A stretch of 64,000 nt of DNA from CAYZAW01 sp964476505. Lineage in GTDB: Bacteria > Bacillota > Clostridia > Christensenellales > CAG-138. The notes beneath the pieces are model-generated. The model was not told where the DNA came from. It did not search any database and worked only from the letters and a program-made list of their open reading frames with translations. This document shows, piece after piece, positions 16,016 through 24,700 of this stretch. The stretch covers positions 12,516 to 76,515 of the forward strand of contig CAYZAW010000003.1 in the NCBI GenBank assembly GCA_964476505.1, written 5' to 3'. A program made the translations under genes and the position numbers. Numbering within the stretch: the first letter of the stretch is position 1; each line of letters opens with the position of its first letter.

Positions 16016-17440
16016 TTATATGATGTATTGGGGCTTCTTCTCCGGACGCGCGTCCAACTCCGCTTTCTTCTCCGCAAAGCCGGGCTTGCCCAATAACGCA
16101 TAGGTGGCGTTTTTGCCCTCCTCCACGCCGGGCTGGTCGAAGGCATTGATATCCAAGAGTTCGCCAGCAAACGCGGTTTCCACCTCCAGAAGATATAAGA
16201 GCTCGCCCACCGTGAAGGCGTTCACCTCGGGAAGGGTGATGCTGTTAGACATATGACCGCTCTTTTGCACGGCATACTCGGTAGCCATCTGCTCCGCGTG
16301 GATCAGCTCATTCAGGCTGTGCCCGCACAGGAAGGAAACGTCCGGGATATCCGAAAAGCCCTGCGGAATCGCGATCTCGCTGCGGTAACGGTCTACGCCA
16401 AGGAAGGTGATGACCTTGTCAAAGGGGCCTTCCGTGTACAGCTGTACTTGGCTGTGCTGATCCGTCACGCCAAGCGCCTTTACGGGCGTTTGCCCGGCAT
16501 TGATCACCTTACCGGCGTTATCAAAGCGCTTGCCTAAGGACTCCGCCCAAAGCTGTGCATACCAGTCTGCCATATACTTGAGCGAATCCGCATAGGGCAT
16601 CAGCACGGAAATGTTGCAGCCCTTCTGCATGGCGATGTATTGCAACGTTGCCAGCATGTATGCCGGGTTCTTCCAAACATCCGCCGTTTTCACCTGCGCG
16701 TCCATATACGCCGCGCCCGCCAAGAGCCCGCGAATATCTATTCCGCAAACCGCCGCCGCCACAAGGCCAACGGGGCACAGCTCGGAAAACCTGCCGCCAA
16801 CGCCGTCCGGCACATAGAAGGTGGTAAGCCCAAGCTGCTTGGCGATCTTGATCAAATTGCCCTTTTTCTCGTCCGTGGTGGCGATCAGGTGCTTTTTCAG
16901 ATTCTCTTCCCCTACCGCCTTACGCAACAGGTCGGTCACGATCAACAGCTGCGACATGGTTTCGCTGGTGCCGCCGGACTTGGTGACCACGTTGAACACG
17001 GTCTTTTTCACGTCGATCACGTCTAAAAGCGCCGCCATGCGTTCCGGGTCTACATTGTCCTCCACGAACAGGCGCGGGCCACCCCGCCGCTCCCGGGGCA
17101 GGTCGTTATAATGCAGATGGTTCAGCGCCTGCTGTACGGCGATGGGACCAAGGGCGCTGCCGCCAATGCCCAGTACCACAAAATTCTCCGCAAAGGCCGC
17201 CTCTTTCGCTGCCTTTTCAATGGCGGACACAATCGCTTCGTCCATATACGGAAGCTCACGCCATTTCATGTTGCAGCGCTTGTCCTCCACCGCTTTTGCA
17301 GCGGCTGCAAGGCGCGGCGCTAAGGCTTCGATCTCCGACGCGGTAATGCCATGCGCACCCATCGTATCGAACATCATGTTATTGAAGTCCACGCGAAGCC
17401 GCATGCTCTCCTGCCAAGCCTTGTTCTCATAGTTTTTCAT
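16016..17440 (-). CDS. pgi: Glucose-6-phosphate isomerase
   Basis: The cytoplasmic enzyme interconverts glucose 6-phosphate and fructose 6-phosphate in glycolysis. The 474-residue protein is of the bacterial/Bacillus-type length, shorter than the enterobacterial enzyme. Recognisable blocks are VVLGIGGSALGPIAVQQAL (sugar-phosphate-binding SIS domain), VVTKSGGTSETMSQLLI and the C-terminal AFDQPGVEEGKN. The ATG at 17440 has an AAGGAGG ribosome site. A strong terminator follows. The next gene upstream on the same strand is a TIM-barrel sugar isomerase with a 45-nt gap, so the two may be co-transcribed and jointly serve hexose or pentose catabolism. Confidence 0.97.
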   Translation of the reverse strand: MKNYENKAWQESMRLRVDFNNMMFDTMGAHGITASEIEALAPRLAAAAKAVEDKRCNMKWRELPYMDEAIVSAIEKAAKEAAFAENFVVLGIGGSALGPIAVQQALNHLHYNDLPRERRGGPRLFVEDNVDPERMAALLDVIDVKKTVFNVVTKSGGTSETMSQLLIVTDLLRKAVGEENLKKHLIATTDEKKGNLIKIAKQLGLTTFYVPDGVGGRFSELCPVGLVAAAVCGIDIRGLLAGAAYMDAQVKTADVWKNPAYMLATLQYIAMQKGCNISVLMPYADSLKYMADWYAQLWAESLGKRFDNAGKVINAGQTPVKALGVTDQHSQVQLYTEGPFDKVITFLGVDRYRSEIAIPQGFSDIPDVSFLCGHSLNELIHAEQMATEYAVQKSGHMSNSITLPEVNAFTVGELLYLLEVETAFAGELLDINAFDQPGVEEGKNATYALLGKPGFAEKKAELDARPEKKPQYII

Positions 17441-17485
17441 TCTATACGTTCCTCCTTCGTGTATCTGTAAAGCCGTGGCTTTGGT

Positions 17486-18289
17486 TTATTGAAACACCTG
17501 TTTTAAACGGCGGTAGCTATTCGTAAATGCGTCCATATCACCGTACAGGTCGCTGTACACCTCCACGAATGCCGGGCCGGTATAGCCCATATCGTCAAGC
17601 GCACGCTTTAGCGCCGCAAAGTTGCAGTTGCCTTCAAAGGGCAGTAAGGGAACGGCGCGGTCTTTTTCGATGCGGTAATCGCACAGATGTACGTTTGCCA
17701 GTTTATCGCCGATGGCGGCAAGGTAGCCGGGCCATTCCTGCCCGCTTCTAGCCGCCTGCTTTACATCCAGCGTAAAATACAACCAGTCGGTCTTGGCGGC
17801 ATCTAAAATACGGGCGGCAAACGCAGGCTCTGAAAAGAGGCACCAGCTTACGTTTTCCCATGTAAGCGTTACGCCGTAGCTGTGCGCAAGCGCACACAGA
17901 TCGCGGGTGATGGGGCCAATTCGCGTGAGCTCCAAATTTCTTGCGGCACCCCGTAAAAGTGCGCTGCCGTGAAACACATAGTACTTTGCGCCCAGCGTTT
18001 TTGCCCCTTGCAGCACCTTTTCGTACAGCGCCCACGCATCCTGCCGTTGGCGGGGGTGGATGGAAAACAACTGCGCCTCAAACTGCACGCCCATGGGATG
18101 AACGCTGTACGGCGTTAGCCCGCTTTCTTTTATTCGCCGGTCTACCAACGAGATAAACGCCGGTTCGTACTCCGAAAACGTATTTAAGAATACCTCACAA
18201 ACGGACGCGCCACAAGCCTTGATTTGCGAAAAGCTGTCTTCCAGTGGGAAACGCGCAAACAAGCTTGCGGTAGATATCCCCAATTCCAT
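17486..18289 (-). CDS. Sugar phosphate isomerase/epimerase (xylose-isomerase-like TIM barrel)
   Basis: The 267-residue protein belongs to the AP-endonuclease-2/xylose-isomerase-like TIM-barrel superfamily. Seen in the sequence are the strand-start MELGISTASLFARFPLEDSF, metal-site-like segments VTLTWENVSWCLF and WLYFTLDVKQA, then NVHLCDYRIEKDR and AFVEVYSD near the C-terminus. These place Glu, Asp, His and Glu where the family binds a divalent metal. The substrate cannot be deduced. The ATG at 18289 follows GGGAGG. It is divergent from the DUF3810 gene and lies upstream of pgi. A palindrome overlaps its -10 element, suggesting repression by a dedicated regulator. Confidence 0.85.
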   Translation of the reverse strand: MELGISTASLFARFPLEDSFSQIKACGASVCEVFLNTFSEYEPAFISLVDRRIKESGLTPYSVHPMGVQFEAQLFSIHPRQRQDAWALYEKVLQGAKTLGAKYYVFHGSALLRGAARNLELTRIGPITRDLCALAHSYGVTLTWENVSWCLFSEPAFAARILDAAKTDWLYFTLDVKQAARSGQEWPGYLAAIGDKLANVHLCDYRIEKDRAVPLLPFEGNCNFAALKRALDDMGYTGPAFVEVYSDLYGDMDAFTNSYRRLKQVFQ

Positions 18290-18306
18290 GCCTGCGTCCT
18301 CCCTTC

Positions 18307-18346
18307 ATACTGCCATGCAGTATATCAAAAAAACCGATTTTGTGAA
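18307..18346 (-). promoter_or_regulatory. Promoter of the sugar isomerase gene with overlapping palindrome
   Basis: On the minus strand there is a -35 TTCACA (18341-18346), a 16-nt spacer and a -10 TATACT (18319-18324) extended by an upstream TG. A perfect 7-bp inverted repeat, ATACTGC-CAT-GCAGTAT (18307-18323), covers the -10 and the likely start site, the position of a repressor operator. Confidence 0.6.
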
Positions 18347-18351
18347 AGCCG

Positions 18352-18381
18352 TTTACGCGTATTTCTTCCTTGTGTTATACT
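18352..18381 (+). promoter_or_regulatory. Promoter of the DUF3810 gene
   Basis: On the plus strand a -35 TTTACG (18352-18357), an 18-nt spacer and a -10 TATACT (18376-18381) are present. The predicted RNA start falls at about 18388-18389, at the first candidate ATG. Confidence 0.55.
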
Positions 18382-18388
18382 GTGCGGT

Positions 18389-19543
18389 ATGGAACAACAG
18401 GATATGCAAAAACAAAAACAGAAAAAACGCCTGTCGCCCGAATGGCGGTTTGTATTGCTGCGCCTGCCGTGGCTGCTTTTGATACCGCTTGCCATGTGCT
18501 TGGCGCATGTTGCCTCCCGTAACCCGCAGTATATTGAGGATATCTACGCAAAGAGCATTTATCCCGTGATAAATCAAATCGTGGGAACCATATTCTCCTT
18601 TGCGCCCTTTTCCGTTGTGGAGCTGGTGTTATACGGGTTGATCATCGGGCTTGCGCTGTTTGTGATCGTAAGCGTTGTTCGTATGATTACGGGCAGTATG
18701 CCGGTGCACCGGTTCGTAAACAAGCTGGTTTCTCTTGGCATTGCCTTTGGCGTACTGTTCAACCTGTTTTATTTTTCGTGGGGCTTCAATTATTTCCGCC
18801 CGTCCATTGCAAACGCCATGGAGCTAAACGTACACGAACGCAGCCAGCGGGAATTGGAAACGCTTTGCTATTCTCTGGCGGAGGCAGCAAACGATCTGCG
18901 GACGCAAGTAAACGAGGACAGCACAGGCGTATTTACGCTGCCCGCAGGCACGACCCTTGCGGACTGCTTCCAAAAGGCTGCCGATTCCTATACCGCGCTT
19001 GGAAAAGAGTATCCCATGTTTACCTACGCACCGGCAAAAGCAAAGTATGTGCTGGCCTCGGAGGCCATGAGCTGGGCAGGCATTTCCGGCATCTTTGTGC
19101 CGTTTACGGCGGAATCCAACTTAAACGTGCATCAGCCGCTTTTAATGATTCCCGTATCCGCCGCACACGAAAATGCGCATGCCTGCGGCATTGCCCCGGA
19201 AAATGAGGCAAATTTCGTGGGATTTCTCGCCTGTATGTACAGTTCCGACACGACCTTGCAGTACTCCGGCGTGATGCTGGCGCTCATCAACAGCGGCAAC
19301 GCCCTGCACGACAGCGACGAGGCCGCCTATGACCGGCTGTTTGCCACTTATTCGGAGGGCGTTGTGCGTGACATCAAGCATTACAACGCCTATTGGAAGG
19401 CTTACGAAGGCCCCGTGGAGGAGGCCATGACGGAAATGAACGACAATTACCTGAAATACAACCGGCAGGAAAGCGGCGTAAAAAGCTACGGGGAAATGGT
19501 GGATTTGCTGCTGGCTTGGCTGGAAAAGGAAAGCGCCTCTTAA
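18389..19543 (+). CDS. DUF3810-family membrane protein with HExxH-type motif
   Basis: The 384-residue protein has three N-terminal membrane spans (about 22-44, 75-100 and 115-135) and a large domain probably outside the membrane. That domain holds HENAH (VSAAHENAHACGIAPENEANF), the HExxH zinc signature, with a downstream Glu that could be the third ligand. DUF3810 proteins are therefore probable zinc metallopeptidases; no substrate is known. I choose ATG 18389. The open frame extends 55 codons upstream, but that part overlaps the divergent gene and is poorly protein-like. ATG 18404 is a possible alternative with a short leader. The gene ends tail to tail with the flavoprotein gene, the two stop codons sharing TTAA. 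Confidence 0.83.
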   Translation: MEQQDMQKQKQKKRLSPEWRFVLLRLPWLLLIPLAMCLAHVASRNPQYIEDIYAKSIYPVINQIVGTIFSFAPFSVVELVLYGLIIGLALFVIVSVVRMITGSMPVHRFVNKLVSLGIAFGVLFNLFYFSWGFNYFRPSIANAMELNVHERSQRELETLCYSLAEAANDLRTQVNEDSTGVFTLPAGTTLADCFQKAADSYTALGKEYPMFTYAPAKAKYVLASEAMSWAGISGIFVPFTAESNLNVHQPLLMIPVSAAHENAHACGIAPENEANFVGFLACMYSSDTTLQYSGVMLALINSGNALHDSDEAAYDRLFATYSEGVVRDIKHYNAYWKAYEGPVEEAMTEMNDNYLKYNRQESGVKSYGEMVDLLLAWLEKESAS

Positions 19544-20592
19544 AGAAGCGCTTTTTTGATATTCTCTGCAAATGCCGCCGCCCGTTTTTCAATACCGGGA
19601 AGCGTTTGTATCTCGCCGGGATCGTTAGCGGTTTCCAGCATGCAAAATCCGGGCGGCAGGTAAAAGGCTTTGTTCATGTTCAGGCTGGAGATGAGCTGCA
19701 TGCCTACGATATCTCCTCCGCTATATCCGGACACCACGATACCGAACAACTGCTTCTCGTAAAAGCGCCTTCTGCGAAACAGCCCCGTGAGGCGGTTGAT
19801 GAACGCATTTAAATTTGCGCCCAGCGCATCGTTATAATTGGGGCACAGCAGCAGCAGCCCGTCGCATTCCGTAATGGCCGGATACAACTGCTCCACCATC
19901 ACACCGCCGTAAAAGCAATTTCCCTGCTCGCTAAAATGCATACAGGTGGTATAGGCACAGCCCACGCAGTCCACCACCGCGCCGTTACGAAGGGTAATTT
20001 CCTGCAATTGGATTTCTTGCGGCAAACGCTCCTTTACCATGCTCCACAACAACAGCGTATTAGAGGTGGTGCGGTTACTGGCGTGCAGCACCAGCAGCTT
20101 TGGGTTAGGCCTTTTTTCTATTGGCGCAGCGGTCAGCCGCTCCACAAGCGCCGCCGTTTCCGCACGGTACGCCTCCTCCGGCATGATACCGCTGTAATTT
20201 GCCACAACGCGGTAGTTGTGCAGCGTTCCCGTGCCTTCCGCAAGAGGTCGCCCCACAAAGGCGCAGCCGGCTGCGTTTGCCGCCAGCACAAAGGCGCGGG
20301 CGCAATCCTTGGTATACAGCTCCTCCTGCCCATCTATCACGATACCGCCGGTACAGCCCGCAAGCGCTTCCTTATGCCTGCGAAGCCAAGCCATGCTTTC
20401 GTATAAAGCGGGGTTATATCCGCCTACTTCCAACGCCGCCGCAAACAGCACGGTGCTATCAGGCTGTATATGCGCCGGATGCTCCACCGCCGTGTGCGGG
20501 GTGTTCATAAGCGCATGCGCCAAAAGGCCGTCCAGCCGCTTAGAGGACGCGCCCATTTGGCATACGATCAGTTTTTTGCCCGATTCCGTCAT
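19540..20592 (-). CDS. NADPH-dependent FMN reductase/iron-sulfur flavoprotein-like protein
   Basis: The 350-residue protein has a flavodoxin-like C-terminal half (from about 165): LLVLHASNRTTSNTLLLW is the FMN phosphate loop region, and DGLLLLCPNYNDALGANLNAFINR resembles the flavin ring loop. Between them is a Cys cluster, CVGC, then Cys after 4 more and after 8 more residues, reminiscent of the [4Fe-4S] site of Isf-type flavoproteins. The N-terminal half (1-160) is a second, related Rossmann-like unit (TVLFAAALEVGGYNP) without the Cys cluster. It is the last gene of the lgt-pncB operon and overlaps the LDH-like gene by 4 nt. A redox role with NAD(P)H is likely; the substrate is unknown. Confidence 0.75.
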   Translation of the reverse strand: MTESGKKLIVCQMGASSKRLDGLLAHALMNTPHTAVEHPAHIQPDSTVLFAAALEVGGYNPALYESMAWLRRHKEALAGCTGGIVIDGQEELYTKDCARAFVLAANAAGCAFVGRPLAEGTGTLHNYRVVANYSGIMPEEAYRAETAALVERLTAAPIEKRPNPKLLVLHASNRTTSNTLLLWSMVKERLPQEIQLQEITLRNGAVVDCVGCAYTTCMHFSEQGNCFYGGVMVEQLYPAITECDGLLLLCPNYNDALGANLNAFINRLTGLFRRRRFYEKQLFGIVVSGYSGGDIVGMQLISSLNMNKAFYLPPGFCMLETANDPGEIQTLPGIEKRAAAFAENIKKALL

Positions 20593-21770
20593 AGCAAGCT
20601 TTCCTGCTGCACCAATGTGTCGTACGCGTTTTTAAGCCGCGCCATCAGCGGCTCCGGTATAGGTTCCACTTCCCAATCCAAACCCGCTTGTGTAAACCGG
20701 TTATAGCAGCCAAAGTAGGCGTTTCCCAAGGGGATAGCGCTATAATGCCAGTCTCCCCGGATGGCGGCAAGGATAGAAAGCGCCCCCGAGGACAGCGCCG
20801 GGGCGATATACGGCTTAAAGCCCGTTTCGCGAAGCGCCAGATTGGCCTGCACCACCTGCTGCGTCAGTTCACGGGAAAGCACATCATCATACGCCGACAG
20901 GCTGTTTGCGATCACTAGCGCCTGCCCGTGAGGGCCGTACGCGCGGCCTTCCGATAAAAACGATTGAAAGCGCGGCTCCTTTTTTGCGTAATACGCGGCG
21001 CGGGCGTTCATTACCCCAAGGCCAAAGCCCTGTATCTGTTCCGGACGAAGGCCGTTCCCGTCCCACTCGCCCGCTTTGTTTTGATTGCTGTATAGAAACG
21101 CCGCGCGGGACAGCACATCCACCGGGTCAGACACCACACAGAACAATCCCTGATACCGCGCCGCTCTTGCCAGCTTTGCGTAGTGCTTGATGATCGCCGC
21201 ATTTCCCGCAAGCTGCGCCATGCGCACGTCCGTTTTCTGCGTGCTAAGCGGCGGCACGGCTTTGCAGGCGCAGAAAATGAACACATCGCATGAAAACAGC
21301 TCCTCCGCCTGCAAGGGATGCACGGCGGGCAGCGCATCATACGCTCGCGGCCAAGCGATCTGGTTCATTTCAAAGGCATAGCGCTGCATCTGCGCTTGAT
21401 TTACGTCGTAAATGCCGATACGCTCTATCACATCTCCGCCCAACAGCACCAGCCCCGTTAACAGCGTTGCTCCTACGTCTCCCAGTGCCAGCAGATGCAT
21501 CCGTTTTTTCCCTGACGAAAACGGTACGGAAGGCATTTTTGCCGTACAGCCCCAGCAGTTGTTCACCGCACGGGCTGTGCCGTTACGAATGGCGCTTTGC
21601 TGGGCCGGCGTAAGCGATACCTCCTGTGTATGCCCGGTTTCGTTGAGCCATGCAATGCCCGCAGCTTCGGTAAGCTGCCATGGGCGCGTGACGCAAAACG
21701 ATCCCATGGAGGAACGCTTTGCCTGCTCTAAAATGAATACGGTTTGCCCGTTGTATTGCTCGCTTTGCAT
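20589..21770 (-). CDS. Lactate/malate dehydrogenase-like protein with N-terminal extension
   Basis: The 393-residue protein carries an LDH/MDH-like Rossmann domain from about residue 92: LLALGDVGATLLTGLVLLG (nucleotide loop), GIYDVN with an acidic residue at the end of the second strand (typical of NAD), CVVSDPVDVL where LDHs have SNPVD, and YGPHGQALV where LDHs have GEHGD. The His thus remains, but the Asn of SNP is Asp. About 90 N-terminal residues have no LDH counterpart and contain NCWGC (C72, C75). The activity may not be lactate or malate oxidation. It starts one base after the giant fusion gene and overlaps the flavoprotein gene by 4 nt, so all three are coupled. Confidence 0.72.
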   Translation of the reverse strand: MQSEQYNGQTVFILEQAKRSSMGSFCVTRPWQLTEAAGIAWLNETGHTQEVSLTPAQQSAIRNGTARAVNNCWGCTAKMPSVPFSSGKKRMHLLALGDVGATLLTGLVLLGGDVIERIGIYDVNQAQMQRYAFEMNQIAWPRAYDALPAVHPLQAEELFSCDVFIFCACKAVPPLSTQKTDVRMAQLAGNAAIIKHYAKLARAARYQGLFCVVSDPVDVLSRAAFLYSNQNKAGEWDGNGLRPEQIQGFGLGVMNARAAYYAKKEPRFQSFLSEGRAYGPHGQALVIANSLSAYDDVLSRELTQQVVQANLALRETGFKPYIAPALSSGALSILAAIRGDWHYSAIPLGNAYFGCYNRFTQAGLDWEVEPIPEPLMARLKNAYDTLVQQESLL

Positions 21771-21771
21771 A

Positions 21772-24700
21772 TTACCCTCGTTCTATCATGTCGCCAACGC
21801 GCAGCAGCGCTTCAATATCGCTTGTAACATACACCGAAGGCGGCAGGTTCACATCGTAAGACAAGCTGCCCCGATCCGGCACCCTTGGCCACAGCAGTGC
21901 CTCACCCAAACGGTTGAGCGTTAAGTTGCGTTCATACAGCAGTTGATGCTCTTTTTCCAGCGTTTCCAGTATCGCCCTCGCGTTTTCCAAGCAGGTGAGC
22001 GAAAGCCGGTATACCGCCTCCTGACTCACATCCGATATAAAGCCGGGGTACGCGTAGGGCAATATCTGGTTGATGGAGGGCAGCGTATGCAGGCTGCGCC
22101 TTGCGCTTTCTCGAAGCACGCTGTCTCCGCCCAAGAAGGGATACAGCATGCTTTCCACAAACCAGTACCGCAGATTGGGAATGAAATACACGCAATCCAC
22201 CTCGCGCCCCTGTACCGCCATCAAGTCCTTGCCCCTGCCGGACAGGATTCCAACCACGATCTTTTTGATGGACAGGCCCGCCTCAACAAATAGCGGATCG
22301 AGCGCCTCTAAGCGGTAGCCCTTATGCAGCAGGTCGTCCGCCAATATGACGGGACGGCGGAAGGAATGGATGACCCGAATCTGATTCATCAGGCTGGAAT
22401 AGCCCGGGTATTCCGTAATGGTAAAGGATTTTGCGTCCGGCGCGTATATCTTTTCGGCGTGCAGCCCTTTTGTGACCGTGTTTGGCACCACAACGCCGCG
22501 CAGTATTTTCCCGTACGGTACGCACATGTATTCGCCAAGCGGGCGGGAGCCGTCTGTTGCTGTAACGTTTCCGTTTGCCGCAATGATCTTTTGGGTAAGC
22601 GCGTGGTTCAAAAGCCCCGCGTGAAAGGACAGCACCAGCCGCCCCGGATACAGCTCCGACATTGCCTTGGAAAAGCTCTTATGCGTATCGTTTAGCACCT
22701 GCTCCACGGCAGGCCTATCTCTTAGGGGCGCTTTGATGCCCTGCTGCACATCCTCGATTAGGGCGATGGGCGTTCGCATATCCACGATATAGATGTGCTC
22801 GCGCTCCTCCTCTCCCGGCAGCTGCACAAAGCCTTGCCTTAAAAGCGTGCCGCGAAGCTTCGCGTCGTCCGAAACGCCGTTCCCGTGATAAATGGCATAG
22901 GTATAATCCTGTTCCAGCAGCCTTGCCAGCGTTTCTGTTAACAGCAGGCGGAATACATCCCGCCGGTACACGCCCGCCGCAAATATGCCGGACAGTACAG
23001 CGATCTTGCCGGAGGTATGCCTTCGCACATATTCCGACAGCGCAATGCTGCCAAACTCGCGGAACAGCTCCGCTCCGTTGGTGCGATACACACATGCACA
23101 GCCAAGCGGCCTGTCCCCCGCCGCCTCGTCCACCATTTCCATTACATACGCGTTGGGGCGGCTTAGGCTGTACTGTATCACCTGCGCAAGCTGCTGGGGC
23201 TCCATGTCCGTCCCCTCGGCGGCAACAGCCATCACGCGATCCAACAGTGCGCCGTCGTCCGGGCTGCGCCGCCTGAACGATAGCGTTTCCGACGGCAGCT
23301 GCTCCTTATACTGCGGCTCCCGCAGATACAGGCCGTTATCGTAAATGTAATTTTGCGCCACCGGGTCAACCAGCATGGAGATATCCCGGTTATAGTCCAC
23401 ATTCTCGCGAATGCGGCTGGAGCTCACATCCTCCAGATAGGTAGGCAGCGCCAGCTCAATGATCTCGTTTTTCACACGGGAGCGAATGACCCGCTTTTGC
23501 TCTTCCCATGCACCGTCTTCCATATTACGGCGGAAAATCACATGGGGCAGGTGATGGATGGAATGCGCCGTAGGCGCTTTGCGGTAAGAGGAGGCGTTTA
23601 GTATCACGTCGCTTCCCGCAACGATGTACAGCGTTTGCCCCGGAAACTGCCGCTGCAACAGTACCAGATCCTCCGGGTTTGCCAGATTCACCGGAATATC
23701 GTCCGGGAAAACGAACACCGAAAACGCATCCGCCACAGACATGTTCACGATTCGCCGCCGCACGTCATGAGGCTGGGTGCGCTTTGACCAGCTGAATTCG
23801 TCCACCGCCAGATACACGTCCAAGCCCAGATCGCGTATGGCCTTAACAATGCCCTTATGGCTGGAGGAAAAGGGGTCGAAGGTGCCCGGGAAGAACGCAA
23901 CGCCCTTGGATTCCGGGAACTGGAACGGGCCGAAGCGCACCGTTGCGTTGGTGATAAAGCGGTAAATATGGTTCAGCGACGCCGCACTGTTAAAGAACGT
24001 AAGTGTATCCTGCCGCTGCTCGTACAGCAGCGTCAGCAGCTTTTTATGGATGCGCTTGAACAGCGTGCGCTTGCGTTCGTATAACAGGTCGCTTCCGAAC
24101 AGCTGTTTGCCGATTACTAAAAATGCCTCTTGGCATACCGAATCGTTATAATGCGCAAGCCCGGAGAGCAACAGCCCCAGCATGCGATCCCGGCGGGCGG
24201 TAAAGGTATCGTTATCCTCCTGAAAGCGCGCTTGGTATTCCTCATCGTAATGCAGCAGCAGCACGCCAAGCGTTGGCATGGTAACGCAGGCGGCGCGTTC
24301 GTTTGCGGATTTGATGTACTTTTGGAATTCGTCTATGATCTCGTCCAGCTCTTTCGGGTGCAGGTATAAGGCAAACCGCCCCAAATACCGGGGAATATAC
24401 TTGGAAAACTCGTACTCTGCCGTTTCCAGCCCCTTGGTAAGCTCAATGGCGATCTCGTTTCGCTGTTCCAGCGTTAGGCGGCCGGCAATGCGAATGAGCG
24501 CATCTCCCGCCGCATGCCGCACGGTGATTCGCTCGCTCACGCGCACCAAATTAGCAAGGTGCGTGGCTACCTGCAGCGCTTTATCCTGCTCCTCCGTTCG
24601 CAGGTGGAACAGTAATAGCTCGATGTTGATCTCCTTAATGACCCACGGTGTAGCCGTTTTTAAATTGTCTAAAAACAACCCCGCATAATCGGAGGCGATG

